Positions 8,271 to 18,190 of a stretch of 64,000 nucleotides of DNA are shown in pieces. The translations under genes and the position numbers were made by a program. Within the stretch, counting starts at the first letter, position 1; the number at the start of each line of letters is the position of its first letter. Below the pieces are notes generated by a model, which was not told the DNA's origin, ran no database searches, and was given only the letters and a program-made list of their open reading frames with translations. The stretch comes from Nocardioides sp. LHD-245 (lineage in GTDB: Bacteria > Actinomycetota > Actinomycetes > Propionibacteriales > Nocardioidaceae): contig NZ_JAVFWN010000010.1 in NCBI RefSeq assembly GCF_030929495.1, positions 221,432 through 285,431 of the forward strand. The letters are read 5' to 3'.

Positions 8271-9422
8271 TCACCGTTGTGGTGCCTTCAATGCCACCAT
8301 CATCGACTCCAGGGCCAAAGCCACCGGCACGTTGAACTCCAGCATCTGCTCGCGCGCGGCGAAGATCCAGCCGATCCGGCGCAGGTTGAGCTCGGGTGTG
8401 GAGGTCTCGACGATGGCCTCCACCTGGTCACGGATCTCCTCGTTGACCAGCGCCCCGGGCGCGCCGCTGGCGAGCGCGATGGCGTCGCGGTAGACCGACA
8501 TCAGGTCGGTCAGGCCGCGGTCGACGACGTCGAGGTGGCGCCGCTTGGCACGGGTCCGCTGGCCCTTCTCGAGCGCGGCCAGCGCAGGGGCGTACTCCCG
8601 CGGGCGCCGACCCCGCTCGACCACGCCGTACGCCGCGTCGAGGTCGGTCTTCTCGCGGGCGTCGAGCTCGGCGGTGATCGCGTCGGCCTCGTCCTTCGCG
8701 GTCGAGGCGAGCCGGGTGGCGGCGTCCATGCACCGGCCGAGCGAGGTCAGCCGCGCCGGCATCGACACGACCTCCTGCCGCCGGGTGCGCACCGCCTCGT
8801 CGAACGCGAGGGCGCGGGCCCGGCCGATGTGGCCCTGGCTGGCCCGGGCGGCGTACGACGCCAGCGGCTCCGCGACGCCGCGCGCGACCAGGAAGCCGGC
8901 GACCCCCTCGGCCGTCGGAGTCGAGAGCGTGACCAGTCGGCAGCGGGAGCGGATCGTGGGCAGCACGTCCTCGACGGTGGGCGCGCAGAGCATCCACAGG
9001 GTGCGGCCGTTGGGCTCCTCGATCGCCTTGAGGAGCGCGTTGCAGGCCTGCTCGGTGAGCCGGTCGGCGTCCTCGACGATGAGGATCTGCCAGCGATCGC
9101 CCATCGGGCTCAGCGACGCGCGGCGGACCAGGTCGCGGACCTCGTCGACGCCGATGGAGAGCTTCTCGGTGCGCACCACCGACACGTCGGCGTGCGAGCC
9201 GGCGAGCACCGTGTGGCAGGCGTGGCAGCCGTCGGGGCAGTCGGGCCCGGACCCGCCCTGGGGGCACTGGAGCGCCGCGGCGAACGCGATCGCGGCGTTG
9301 GAGCGGCCCGAGCCCGGTGGGCCGGTGAACAACCACGCGTGGGTCATGCCCTGCCCCGCGACCGCCTGCTGGAGCGCGGTGACGACGGCACGCTGGCCCA
9401 CGAGGGTGTCCCAGACGGTCAC
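8271..9422 (-). CDS. holB: DNA polymerase III subunit delta'
   Basis: 383 residues. Clamp-loader AAA+ subunit that opens the sliding clamp during replication. Visible signs are a degenerate Walker A GPPGSGRS (Arg for Lys, usual for delta', which does not hydrolyse ATP), a four-Cys zinc module (CPQG..CPDGCHACH), IVEDADRL in the Walker B position, and the sensor SRC motif in TIRSRCRLV. The GTG at 9422 overlaps the tmk stop by 4 nt (GTGA), so tmk and holB form one operon, an arrangement common in bacteria. Confidence 0.95.
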   Translation of the reverse strand: MTVWDTLVGQRAVVTALQQAVAGQGMTHAWLFTGPPGSGRSNAAIAFAAALQCPQGGSGPDCPDGCHACHTVLAGSHADVSVVRTEKLSIGVDEVRDLVRRASLSPMGDRWQILIVEDADRLTEQACNALLKAIEEPNGRTLWMLCAPTVEDVLPTIRSRCRLVTLSTPTAEGVAGFLVARGVAEPLASYAARASQGHIGRARALAFDEAVRTRRQEVVSMPARLTSLGRCMDAATRLASTAKDEADAITAELDAREKTDLDAAYGVVERGRRPREYAPALAALEKGQRTRAKRRHLDVVDRGLTDLMSVYRDAIALASGAPGALVNEEIRDQVEAIVETSTPELNLRRIGWIFAAREQMLEFNVPVALALESMMVALKAPQR

Positions 9423-10093
9423 GGCGCACTCCTGGTCGCCTGGCCGAGCAGCGGCTCGATCCGGGCGGCGATCTCGGCCGCGATCTCCTCGATCGGCGCC
9501 CGCGCGTCGATCACGGCGTAGTGCTCGGGGTTGCGGCCCGCGAGCTCCAGGAACGACCCCCGGACCCGCTGATGGAACTCCAGGCCCTCGCCCTCGATCC
9601 GGTCGCGGCCCTCGAACCGGCCCAGCCCTGCCTCGGGCTCCAGGTCGAGCACGATCGTCAGGTGTGGGCGCAGATCGCCGGTCGCCCACCGCGAGACGTC
9701 CTCGAGCTCGTCGCGGTCGAGCGCGCGGCCGGCGCCCTGGTAGGCGAGGGTCGAGTCGACGTACCGGTCGGTGATGACCACCTCGCCCCGCGCGAGGGCC
9801 GGGCGCACCAGGGTCTCGATGTGCTCGGCCTTGTCGGCGAGGTAGAGCAGGAACTCGGTCTTGTGGGCGAGCTCGCCGGTCTCGGGGCTGAGCACGATCC
9901 GGCGCAGGTCCTTGCCGACCGGGGTGTCGCCGGGCTCGTGGGTGAGGCGCACGGCGTAGCCCCGCCCGGTCAGCCGGTCGTGGAGCAGCCTCGACTGGGT
10001 CGACTTGCCGCCGCCCTCGCCGCCCTCGAAGCAGACGAAGACACCGGTGTCGGCGTACTGGCCCGGCCAGTGGCGGCTCGCGGAGGAGGTCAC
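9419..10093 (-). CDS. tmk: Thymidylate kinase (dTMP kinase)
   Basis: 224 residues. Phosphorylates dTMP to dTDP. The P-loop reads FEGGEGGGKST (about residues 21-31), the DR(Y/H) motif is ITDRYVDSTLAYQGAGR, and the LID-type region DLEPEAGLGRFEGRDRIE follows. The start GTG gives a slightly extended N-terminus (TSSASRHWPGQYADTGVF), common in actinobacteria. Cytosolic. It is the first gene of the tmk-holB operon. Confidence 0.95.
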   Translation of the reverse strand: MTSSASRHWPGQYADTGVFVCFEGGEGGGKSTQSRLLHDRLTGRGYAVRLTHEPGDTPVGKDLRRIVLSPETGELAHKTEFLLYLADKAEHIETLVRPALARGEVVITDRYVDSTLAYQGAGRALDRDELEDVSRWATGDLRPHLTIVLDLEPEAGLGRFEGRDRIEGEGLEFHQRVRGSFLELAGRNPEHYAVIDARAPIEEIAAEIAARIEPLLGQATRSAP

Positions 10094-10174
10094 GAGGTGA
10101 ACCTACGAGACGGGAGCGACACCTGCCACGGGCGGGGGCCGGGGCACCCCGCTCGACGTACCCTTCCGAGTGTC

Positions 10175-11182
10175 ATGAGGACCCGGGTCGCCATCGTCGT
10201 CGCCCTGCTGCTGGCGGCCGCCGTCGTCGCCTGGTGGCTGCTGCGCGACGACCCCACGGACCACCGGCTCACCCGGCCCGAGGACCTGTCCGCCGCGACC
10301 CGGGCGATCGCCGAGGCGGTGCCGGACGCCCTGCGGGAGTCGGGCACGCCGGGCGCGGAGGTCGCCGTGACCGAGGACGGCGAGGTCGCGTGGAGCCAGG
10401 GCTTCGGCGTGGACCGTACGACGGTCCTCCAGGCCGGCTCGATCTCCAAGTCCGTCGCCGCGGCCGCCGTGCTGACGCTCGCCGAGGAGGGGCTGGTCGA
10501 CCTCGACACCCCCGTGACGGCGTACCTCCGCACCTGGTCGCTGCCCGGCGACTTCCCCGACCCCGACGCGGTGACCCTGCGCCGGCTGCTGTCCCACACC
10601 GCCGGCATCGGCACGCCCGGCTACCTCGGCCGGCCCGCCGCCCGGCCGCTGCCGACGACCGCGCAGGCCCTCGACGGGATCTGGCAGTCCGAGGAGGTGG
10701 ACGCGTACGCCTACTCCGGCGGGGGCTTCACGATCGCCCAGGAGGTCGTCGAGGAGGTCACCGGCGAGCCCTTCGCCGAGACCGTCGGGCGCACGGTGCT
10801 GGCGCCGCTGGGCATGACGAGCAGCGGCTACGCCTGCACCCAGGGCGGCCCCGAGGCCGGCGCCGGCTACCGGTACGCCGAGGCCGCCGCCGCGGGTCTG
10901 TGCACGACCGCCGACGACCTGGCCCGGTTCGCGGCCTGGCTCGGGTCGGACGACCCGCGGGCGGTCGCGATGCGCGCACCCGCCGCCGGAACCGGCGAGC
11001 ACTACGGCCTCGGCACCGAGATCGACGGCGACACCGTCGGCCACCTCGGCGTCAACCGCGGCTTCCACGCCGAGCTGCGGGTCGACCCGGCGGCCGGGGT
11101 CGGCCTCGTCGTACTGACGAACGGCGACCGGGGCGGCGAGGTGGTCGACGCGGTGTTCCGCGCCTGGCACGACGCCGGCTGA
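10175..11182 (+). CDS. Secreted or membrane-anchored serine hydrolase (beta-lactamase/PBP fold)
   Basis: 335 residues. An N-terminal hydrophobic segment (residues 5-22, VAIVVALLLAAAVVAWWL) exports or anchors it. The class C beta-lactamase/esterase fold shows SISK (SxxK nucleophile motif), the Tyr motif YSG within YAYSGGGFT, and HLG near the C-terminus in place of KTG. The HTAGI and PLGM landmarks are also present. Likely an esterase, D-peptidase or other serine hydrolase; antibiotic hydrolysis cannot be claimed. Divergent from tmk. Confidence 0.85.
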   Translation: MRTRVAIVVALLLAAAVVAWWLLRDDPTDHRLTRPEDLSAATRAIAEAVPDALRESGTPGAEVAVTEDGEVAWSQGFGVDRTTVLQAGSISKSVAAAAVLTLAEEGLVDLDTPVTAYLRTWSLPGDFPDPDAVTLRRLLSHTAGIGTPGYLGRPAARPLPTTAQALDGIWQSEEVDAYAYSGGGFTIAQEVVEEVTGEPFAETVGRTVLAPLGMTSSGYACTQGGPEAGAGYRYAEAAAAGLCTTADDLARFAAWLGSDDPRAVAMRAPAAGTGEHYGLGTEIDGDTVGHLGVNRGFHAELRVDPAAGVGLVVLTNGDRGGEVVDAVFRAWHDAG

Positions 11183-11218
11183 CCCCACCTGTCGGGCGAT
11201 TCCTGCAACCCCCGCGAC

Positions 11219-13927
11219 TCAGGACTTCTTGGCGGCCTTCTTCGCGGCAGTCTTCTTCGCCGTCGTCTTCTTGGCAGCGCTCTTCTTCGCGGAAGTCTTC
11301 TTGGCGGCGGTCTTCTTCGCACCCCGCTTGGTGGCCTTCTTGGCCGGACCCCGCTCGCGGCGCTCGGCGAGCAGCTCGGCGGCGCGCTCGAGGGTGATCG
11401 ACTCGACCGAGTCGTCCTTGCGCAGGGTCGCGTTGTACTCGCCGTCGGTGACGTACTCCCCGAACCGGCCGGCCTTCACGACCACCGGCTGCCCGGAGAC
11501 CGGGTCGTTGCCCAGCTCCTTGAGCGGCGGCGCCGCGGCGGCGCGGCCGCGCTGCTTGGGCTGGCTGTAGATCTTCAGCGCCTCGTCGAGGGTGATCCCG
11601 AAGATCTGGTCCTCGCTGGTGAGCGAGCGGGAGTCGGTGCCCTTCTTGAGGTACGGGCCGTAGCGGCCGTTCTGGGCGGTGATCTCCTCGCCGTCCTCGC
11701 CGGCGCCGACCACCCGCGGCAGCTCGAGCAGCTTCATGGCCTCGTCGAGGGTGATCGTGTCGAGGGACATCGACTTGAACAGCGAGCCGGTGCGTGGCCG
11801 GTCCTTCTTCGGTGCGTCCTCGGGGAGCACCTCCGTGACGTACGGGCCGAACCGGCCGTTCTTGGCGACGATCTGCAGACCGGTCTCCGGATGGACACCG
11901 AGGTCGATCTCCTCGCCGGACGGGTTGGCGAGCAGCTCCTTGGCCTTCTCGAGGGTCAGCTCGTCGGGCGGCAGGTCGTCGGGCACGTTCGCCCGCTTGC
12001 CGGCCGCTGCGCCGTCGTCGCCGGGTCCCTCAAGGTAGGGGCCGTACTTGCCGACCCGCAGGTCGATCCCGTCCTCCGGGTCACCCACCGGGAAGGTCGC
12101 GAGCGCCTTGGCGTCGATGTCGCCGAGGTCGTCGACGAGCCGCTTCAGGCCGGCGAGCGTGTCGGATCCGTAGTAGAACTCGGTCAGCTCGGCGACCCGG
12201 CTCTTGTCGCCGCGGGCGATGTCGTCGAGGACGTCCTCCATGCTGGCGGTGAACTGGTAGTCGATCAGCCGGGTGAAGTGCTCGGTCAGCAGCCGGACCA
12301 CGGAGAACGCGATCCAGGCCGGCACCAGGGCGGTGCCCTTCTTGTAGACGTAGCCGCGGTTGAGGATGGTCCCGATGATCGAGGCGTACGTCGAGGGGCG
12401 GCCGATCTGCCGGTCCTCGAGCTCCTTGATCAGCGTCGCCTCGGTGTAGCGCGCGGGAGGCTTGGTCTCGTGCCCGTTGGCGGACAGCGAGGCCGCGGAG
12501 ACCGGGTCGCCCTCGGCCAGGTTGGGCAGCCGGGTCTCCTGGTCGTCCTTCGCGGAGTTGTCGTCGGTGCCCTCCACGTAGGCCTTCAAGAAGCCGTGGA
12601 AGGTGATCACGCGGCCGGAGGCGGAGAACACGACGTCCTCGCCGGTCGACGCCGCGCCGCCGAGCCGGATCGTGACCGACTGGCCGACCGCGTCCTTCAT
12701 CTGCGAGGCGACGGTGCGCATCCAGATCAGCTCGTAGAGCCGGAACTGGTCGCCGGTCAGGCCGGTCTGCGCGGGGGTGCGGAACGAGTCGCCCGCCGGG
12801 CGGATGGCCTCGTGCGCCTCCTGGGCGTTCTTGACCTTGCTGGCGTAGGTGCGCGGCGCGTCGGGGAGGTACTCGGCGCCGTACAGCTCCTGCACCTGGG
12901 CCCGCGCCGCGCCGATCGCGCTGCCCGACAGCGTGGTGCTGTCGGTACGCATGTAGGTGATGAAGCCGTTCTCGTAGAGCCGCTGGGCCACGCTCATCGT
13001 GACCGAGGCGCTCATGCCGAGCTTGCGGCTGGCCTCCTGCTGGAGCGTGGTGGTGCGGAACGGCGCGTACGGCGAGCGGCGGTAGGGCTTGGCCTCGACC
13101 GACCGGACGTCGTACGCCGTGTCGGCGAGCGCGGCGACCAGGTCCTGGGCCCGGCGCTGGTCGAGGTGGACGACGTCGGCCCTGGCCTTGAGCTGGCCGT
13201 CCTGGCCGAAGTTGGAGCCGGACGCGACGCGGGTGCCGTCGACGCTGTGGATCTTGGCGGGGAACATCCGCTGGTCGTGCTTGCTGCCGGCGTCGAAGGT
13301 GCCCTCGAGATCCCAGTAGGAGGCGACCCTGAAGGCCATCCGCTCCTTCTCGCGGTCGACCACGAGCCGGGTCGCGACCGACTGCACGCGGCCGGCGGAC
13401 AGGCCGGACATCACCTTGCGCCACAGCACCGGCGAGACCTCGTAGCCGTAGAGGCGGTCGAGCAGCCGGCGGGTCTCCTGCGCCTCGACCAGGTCCATGT
13501 CGAGCTCGCGCGGGTTGGCGGCGGCCTCCTGGATGGCCGCCTTGGTGATCTCGTGGAAGACCATCCGCTTGACCGGGATGTTCTTCGGCTTCAGCTCGTC
13601 GAGGAGGTGCCAGGCGATCGCCTCGCCCTCGCGGTCCTCATCGGTGGCGAGGAAGAGCTCGTCGGCGTCCTTGAGCAGGCTCTTGAGCTTGGAGATGTGG
13701 CTCTTCTTGTCGCGGGGCACGACGTAGTAGGGCTCGAACCCGTTGTCGACGTCGATCGCGAGCCGCCCCCACGGCTTGTCCTTGATCTTCGCCGGGGTGT
13801 CGGCGGCGTTGTTGGGGAGGTCACGGATGTGGCCGATCGAGGACTCGACGACATAGCCGTCGCCGAGGTACCCGCCGATGGTGCGGGCCTTGGCGGGCGA
13901 CTCGACGATCACCAGCTTGTGGGACAC
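11219..13927 (-). CDS. topA: DNA topoisomerase I, type IA
   Basis: 902 residues. Relaxes negative supercoils. The toprim domain is N-terminal (LVIVESPAKARTIGGYLG; acidic LATDEDREGEAIAWH). The catalytic Tyr is in ENGFITYMRTDS. The C-terminus has several topoisomerase-specific repeats (GRFGPYV, GRYGPYLK, GRFGEYVTDG) in place of zinc fingers, then a Lys/Ala-rich tail of about 40 residues (repeats of AAKK) as in other actinobacterial TopA. I chose GTG at 13927, preceded by GGAGAAGG, because the longer frame up to 14053 reads non-family sequence. Confidence 0.95.
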   Translation of the reverse strand: MSHKLVIVESPAKARTIGGYLGDGYVVESSIGHIRDLPNNAADTPAKIKDKPWGRLAIDVDNGFEPYYVVPRDKKSHISKLKSLLKDADELFLATDEDREGEAIAWHLLDELKPKNIPVKRMVFHEITKAAIQEAAANPRELDMDLVEAQETRRLLDRLYGYEVSPVLWRKVMSGLSAGRVQSVATRLVVDREKERMAFRVASYWDLEGTFDAGSKHDQRMFPAKIHSVDGTRVASGSNFGQDGQLKARADVVHLDQRRAQDLVAALADTAYDVRSVEAKPYRRSPYAPFRTTTLQQEASRKLGMSASVTMSVAQRLYENGFITYMRTDSTTLSGSAIGAARAQVQELYGAEYLPDAPRTYASKVKNAQEAHEAIRPAGDSFRTPAQTGLTGDQFRLYELIWMRTVASQMKDAVGQSVTIRLGGAASTGEDVVFSASGRVITFHGFLKAYVEGTDDNSAKDDQETRLPNLAEGDPVSAASLSANGHETKPPARYTEATLIKELEDRQIGRPSTYASIIGTILNRGYVYKKGTALVPAWIAFSVVRLLTEHFTRLIDYQFTASMEDVLDDIARGDKSRVAELTEFYYGSDTLAGLKRLVDDLGDIDAKALATFPVGDPEDGIDLRVGKYGPYLEGPGDDGAAAGKRANVPDDLPPDELTLEKAKELLANPSGEEIDLGVHPETGLQIVAKNGRFGPYVTEVLPEDAPKKDRPRTGSLFKSMSLDTITLDEAMKLLELPRVVGAGEDGEEITAQNGRYGPYLKKGTDSRSLTSEDQIFGITLDEALKIYSQPKQRGRAAAAPPLKELGNDPVSGQPVVVKAGRFGEYVTDGEYNATLRKDDSVESITLERAAELLAERRERGPAKKATKRGAKKTAAKKTSAKKSAAKKTTAKKTAAKKAAKKS

Positions 13928-14043
13928 AGGGACCTTCTCCACTACTCGTTCACTGCCTGATTCGGCGGTGTCACGGTAGCGCGTGTTGTCCAGCGAGCCC
14001 TCTCCCGGCGTCCAGAGTGGTCGTCCGTCGGGGTGAGCGAGCG

Positions 14044-14197
14044 GCTGTAACACGTGGTTCGCTGCACTGGGATCCTCGTTGCCGCTGTAACACGTAGTCC
14101 GCCGCTCCAGCAGCCCGTTGTCGTGTGTTCCAGCCCGTTGTCGACGTGATTTCGCGACGACTTCTGGCGAGTAGATCCGCGAACGACGTGTTACAGC
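14044..14197. repeat. Palindromic repeat bounded by TAACACG termini
   Basis: An 18-bp inverted repeat with one mismatch bounds the element: GCTGTAACACGTGGTTCG at 14044-14061 and its complement at 14180-14197. A further direct copy of the terminus lies at 14084-14101, and CAGCCCGTTGTCG occurs twice inside. The right end resembles that of the element at 39823-39931, so the two appear related. It fills most of the 312-bp gap between topA and the DUF2510 gene. Confidence 0.7.
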
Positions 14198-14239
14198 GGG
14201 TCCGAGCCGCGAGCGCCCCCGCCCGTCCCGGCGGGGTGG

Positions 14240-15334
14240 TCAGCCGACCTTGATCTGGTCGATGACCGCCTCGTTGGCGCTGATCAGGGCGTCGTCGCCG
14301 ATCGCGGCCATGCCGATGTAGATGCCGAACTCGCTGGGATCGCCCGTGTCGACGACGATCACGTCGGTGACATCGCCCTCCACCGTGACCTCGGGGTCGG
14401 TGACCCGGACCTCGGCGGTGATCCGGTACGCCGGCTTGCCGTCGACGCTGATCTCCTCGTTGGTGAGGTCCGTGCGGCCCGTGAAGCCCCGGTAGACCTT
14501 GTCGTTCCCGGTCAGGCACTGCATGACGACCTCGGCCGCGGTGGCGATGTCGTCGAAGCCGTTGGCCTTCGCGAGCCCGCCGACGCCGGTGAGGGTGACC
14601 CAGCTCTCGTCGACGTTGGCGTACTGCAGCACGAGCCCGTTGGCGAAGTTGAGCTCCACCTGGTCGCCCCCGACGAGGGCGTGGTCCGGCTGGCGCGGGA
14701 TCGTCAGCCGGCCGCCGGTGAGCTCGGTGGCCGCGGGGTCGAGCGTGGCCGACGGGGCCGGCGCGCCGCCCGTGCACTGGATGCCGGTCGGCCGGACGGT
14801 GCTCGACGACCCGTCGCTCGGGTCGGGCTCGTCGGACTCCTCGGTGCCGTCGGTGCCCTCGGTCGGCTCGGACTCGTCGGTCTGCGAGCTGTCGTCGTCG
14901 GCCTTCTTGTCCTCGTCGTCCCCCACGAGCGCACGGATGCCGAAGAAGCCGCCCACGCCGAGCAGCACCAGCGCCACCACGGCGGCGATCACGATCAGGA
15001 CGGTCTTGTTGCCCGACCCGCCCCCGCCCGGCGTGGGCGTGGGGCTCCACTGCTGGCCGTAGCCCCCGCCGACCTGGCCTCCGTAGCCGCCGTAGCCGCC
15101 CTGGTCGCCGTAGGGGCTGGGCGGCGGTGGGGGCGGCGGCGAGGCCGGCACGGCGCCGTACGGCGCGGGCGGCGCCACGGTGGGCTCCGCCGGGGGCGGA
15201 GTCGCGGCCGCGCCGTCGGGCCGGGCTCCGCCGGACGGCTGCGTGGTCGTCATCTGGCTCCACGCCTGACCGTCCCAGTAGCGGTAGGTGTCGGGCGCGC
15301 CCGCGGGGTCGGGGTACCAGCCTGCGTTCGTCAC
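14240..15334 (-). CDS. DUF2510 membrane protein
   Basis: 364 residues. The N-terminus AGWYPDPAGAPDTYRYWDGQ is the DUF2510 motif (WYPDP..RYWDG). A Pro/Gly/Tyr-rich linker follows, then one membrane helix (about residues 110-130, TVLIVIAAVVALVLLGVGGF), an acidic Ser/Thr-rich stalk, and an extracellular domain of about 170 residues. The function of the outer domain is unknown. The start is GTG with TAGGCT 7 nt upstream and no Shine-Dalgarno, indicating a leaderless mRNA. Confidence 0.85.
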   Translation of the reverse strand: MTNAGWYPDPAGAPDTYRYWDGQAWSQMTTTQPSGGARPDGAAATPPPAEPTVAPPAPYGAVPASPPPPPPPSPYGDQGGYGGYGGQVGGGYGQQWSPTPTPGGGGSGNKTVLIVIAAVVALVLLGVGGFFGIRALVGDDEDKKADDDSSQTDESEPTEGTDGTEESDEPDPSDGSSSTVRPTGIQCTGGAPAPSATLDPAATELTGGRLTIPRQPDHALVGGDQVELNFANGLVLQYANVDESWVTLTGVGGLAKANGFDDIATAAEVVMQCLTGNDKVYRGFTGRTDLTNEEISVDGKPAYRITAEVRVTDPEVTVEGDVTDVIVVDTGDPSEFGIYIGMAAIGDDALISANEAVIDQIKVG

Positions 15335-15358
15335 GGAGACCAGCCTAGAGCTCCGCGG

Positions 15359-16852
15359 TCAGCCCGCGGGCCCCAGGAAGCCCTCGGCGACCAGCTCGGC
15401 GAGCTCGGGGAGGTAGACCTCGCGCAGGCTGGCCGGGTCGCGGTCGAGCAGCTGCCCGACGGCGTCGACCAGCGGACCGACGGGCAGGTCGCCGTCGCAG
15501 GCCCCGGCGACCGCCGCCACCACCGTGTCGACCTGGCGCGCCCGGCGGAAGCCGCGCTGCTGGCGCAGCACGATGGTCGCCGGGTCCTCGGCGCCCACCG
15601 GACCGCTGGTCTCCTGGAGGACGTCCTCGCGGAGCACCAGCCGGGTGTCGGCGTCCAGGGCGCGCGCGGCCCGCGCGGAGTCGGCCCAGGCAGCGATCGC
15701 CGGCGCGATCGGCTGCTCGACGTCGTAGGGCCACTCGAGGAGGTCGCGGGCCAGCGCACCGGGCGCGGCGCCCTCCCGGCGCCGCAGGTTGATCCAGCCG
15801 AAGCCGATCCCGCCGACGCCCTGCCGCTCCAGCCAGGACAGCCAGGTGTCGTAGCGCTGCGCGTAGGCCGCCGGGTCGCCGCCGGTCGCGGGGTGGTGGC
15901 CGGAGTCCTTGAGCCACAGCTCGACGTACGACGCCGGGTCGAGCACCTCGCGCTGGACGACGAGGGCGTCGCACTCGTCGGGCAACCAGGCCGCGAGCCG
16001 CTCGTCCCACGGCCGCTCGCGGTCGATCACCCAGTTGGCGAGGACCTGGCACCAGCCGCCGTCCGTGAGGTGGTCGGGGGCGGTGCGGACGATGTGCTCG
16101 ACGACCTGGTCGCCGGGCAGGCCGGAGTCCCGGTAGACGAGCCGCTCGCCGGTGGCCGGGGAGATCACGAACGGCGGGTTGGTGGCGATCAGGTCGAACC
16201 GCTCCCCCGCCACGGGCGCGAAGAACGAGCCGTCCCGGACGTCGACCTTGTCGTCGACGTCATTGAGGGCCGCGTTGAAGCGCGCGATCGCCAGCGCCCG
16301 CTGGTTGACGTCGGTGGCGACCACGCGGTCGCTGTGGGTGGCCAGGTGCAGCGCCTGGACGCCGCAGCCGGTGCCGAGGTCGAGCGCCGTGCCGACGTCG
16401 TGGCGCAGCGTCAGCTGGGCCAGGCTCGACGACGCGGGGCTGATCCCGAGCACGTAGTCGCCGGTCACCGCGGTGGCGATGCCGTCGAGACCGGGGGTCA
16501 GGTCGCTGACGACCCACAGGTCGCCCTCCTCCGACCCGTAGGGGCGCACGTCGAGTCGCGCCGCGACCTCCCCCACGCTCCGCGCCAGGGCGCCGGCGTT
16601 GGCGAGCGGATCGACCAGGCCCGGCAGCGCCCGCTCGGCGTCGGCCACCGAGACCGCGGTCTGCAGGAGGAAGAGCCGGATCAGGGTCGCCAGCGGGCTC
16701 CCGTCCGTCGTACGACGACGCCCCGGTGTCGTCTCGTTGCGGGACAGCGCCTGGTGGGCCTCCGGTCCGAGCAGCTCGCTGACCGCGTCGTAGGTGAAGT
16801 CGGCGGCGAGCAGGGCGTCGCGCAGCGGGGCGGCGAGGGAGGTCGGCAGCAC
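15359..16852 (-). CDS. SAM-dependent methyltransferase, N5-glutamine-type (HemK-like)
   Basis: 497 residues. The central region is a Rossmann methyltransferase: motif I ALDLGTGCGVQAL, acidic loop VVATDVN, and the NPPF catalytic motif in DLIATNPPFVISP, characteristic of PrmC/HemK-type N-methyltransferases. A separate N-terminal helical domain (about 130 residues) and a C-terminal extension are as in the larger actinobacterial group (DUF7059-type, from memory). The substrate is unknown. I chose GTG at 16852 because the longer frame would overlap the upstream gene's end. Confidence 0.85.
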   Translation of the reverse strand: MLPTSLAAPLRDALLAADFTYDAVSELLGPEAHQALSRNETTPGRRRTTDGSPLATLIRLFLLQTAVSVADAERALPGLVDPLANAGALARSVGEVAARLDVRPYGSEEGDLWVVSDLTPGLDGIATAVTGDYVLGISPASSSLAQLTLRHDVGTALDLGTGCGVQALHLATHSDRVVATDVNQRALAIARFNAALNDVDDKVDVRDGSFFAPVAGERFDLIATNPPFVISPATGERLVYRDSGLPGDQVVEHIVRTAPDHLTDGGWCQVLANWVIDRERPWDERLAAWLPDECDALVVQREVLDPASYVELWLKDSGHHPATGGDPAAYAQRYDTWLSWLERQGVGGIGFGWINLRRREGAAPGALARDLLEWPYDVEQPIAPAIAAWADSARAARALDADTRLVLREDVLQETSGPVGAEDPATIVLRQQRGFRRARQVDTVVAAVAGACDGDLPVGPLVDAVGQLLDRDPASLREVYLPELAELVAEGFLGPAG

Positions 16853-16886
16853 GGGGACAACGGTAGAGGTAGCCCCCGTGCCGCGG

Positions 16887-18119
16887 TCAGCGGCGGATCT
16901 TGACCTTCGTGACACCGCCGGTCACGGTCACGACCGTCTTGGTGACCGCCTTCTTGCGGATCACCTTGAGGCCCTTCTTGGTCAGCTTGACCTTGACCTT
17001 CGCCTTGCCGCCCGCCGGCACCGCGTAGGGCGCGGGCTTGGCGATCTGCTTGCCCTTCACCGCCATGGTCAGGGTGCCGGAGCAGGGGGTGGCGCTGAGG
17101 CACGCGACGGTGAGCCGGACCTTCTTCTTGGCGACCTTCACGCCCTTCTTGGGCGACTTCACCCCGGCTGCGGCACCGGCGATGGCCGGGACGAACTTGT
17201 CCACGCCGAACGAGCGGGTGGCGTAGACCGCCCCGGACGCGTCGACGGACATGCCCTGGTCGTCGGACGCCAAGGTGAGGCCGTGCTCGGTGCGTGACAC
17301 GAAGGCGCCGGCGGCGGTGAACTCGGAGAGGGCGCGCCTGTCGAACACCAGCACATTGCCTTCGGGAGTGAGGTCGACGGCGTAGGGCGTGTCGAGCTGC
17401 CCCGGATTGAGACCCGGCCCGCCGAATCCACCGAGGTCGGCGCCGGTGGCCAGGTTGAACCGCTGGATCCGGCTGTTCCCGGAGTCGGAGACGAAGACGG
17501 TCCCGTCCGCGCCCACGACCACGTCGTCGGGCCGGTCCAGCTGGCCGGGCCCGGCACCGGAGGAGCCGATGCTGCGCAGCCACGTGCCGGAGGCCGAGAA
17601 GACCTCGACCCGATCGGCGCTGGCATTGGTCACCAGCACCTCGCCCGTCGGGGCTGTGGCCACGCCGAGCGCGACCCCCTCATCGGAGAGGGTGTAGGTG
17701 TGGATCTGGGCGCCGCTCGGCGAGAGCGCCACCACCGATGGGCTGCCTGTCGTCGAGTCGGTGACGTACACCGTGCCGTCCGGGCCGACGGCAACCCCCT
17801 TGGCCGCAGCGACCCCGTCGAGGGTGGTGCTGCTCAACAGTCCTCCGTTGGCAGCGAGGTGATCGAGGGTCGAGCCGTAGACCGACCACAGGGTGCCGTC
17901 TGGGGCGGCGGCCACGTCAGCGTCGCTCACCGCGTCCCAGGTGGTGCCGGCACGGACGTAGCCAGCCGAGCCCGCGTCCGCGGGCGGCGCCGAGGCGAGC
18001 AAGCCGACGACGAGCGCCACGACCGCCCCCACCGTCGCCGCGAAGGCGGAGCGCCGCCGCGCCCGACGACCTCCGGACCGGGTGGCCGACACCACCACCG
18101 TCGAGGACTGCGACACCAT
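16887..18119 (-). CDS. Secreted NHL-repeat beta-propeller protein
   Basis: 410 residues with a cleavable signal peptide (FAATVGAVVALVVGLLASAP then ADAG). The body contains NHL-type blades, for example GPGQLDRPDDVVVGADGTVF, then DSGNSRIQRF and GQLDTPYAVDLTPEGNVLV. A C-terminal domain of about 90 residues (LTVACLSATPCSGTL, then a Lys-rich strand series) resembles that of the protein at 23430-24833. Probably a cell-surface ligand-binding or scaffold protein. The ATG at 18119 has GAGGTGGG upstream. Confidence 0.8.
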   Translation of the reverse strand: MVSQSSTVVVSATRSGGRRARRRSAFAATVGAVVALVVGLLASAPPADAGSAGYVRAGTTWDAVSDADVAAAPDGTLWSVYGSTLDHLAANGGLLSSTTLDGVAAAKGVAVGPDGTVYVTDSTTGSPSVVALSPSGAQIHTYTLSDEGVALGVATAPTGEVLVTNASADRVEVFSASGTWLRSIGSSGAGPGQLDRPDDVVVGADGTVFVSDSGNSRIQRFNLATGADLGGFGGPGLNPGQLDTPYAVDLTPEGNVLVFDRRALSEFTAAGAFVSRTEHGLTLASDDQGMSVDASGAVYATRSFGVDKFVPAIAGAAAGVKSPKKGVKVAKKKVRLTVACLSATPCSGTLTMAVKGKQIAKPAPYAVPAGGKAKVKVKLTKKGLKVIRKKAVTKTVVTVTGGVTKVKIRR

Positions 18120-18190
18120 CGAACCCACCTCACACGCGATACCGGTTGTCGCGGCACCGTGCCCGCCTCCCGCCGGGACGAAACCTGAGC

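Noticed and set aside
11891..13960. 689-codon frame antisense to topA
   Set aside because: TopA motifs are intact on the other strand; the frame is a GC-skew artefact.
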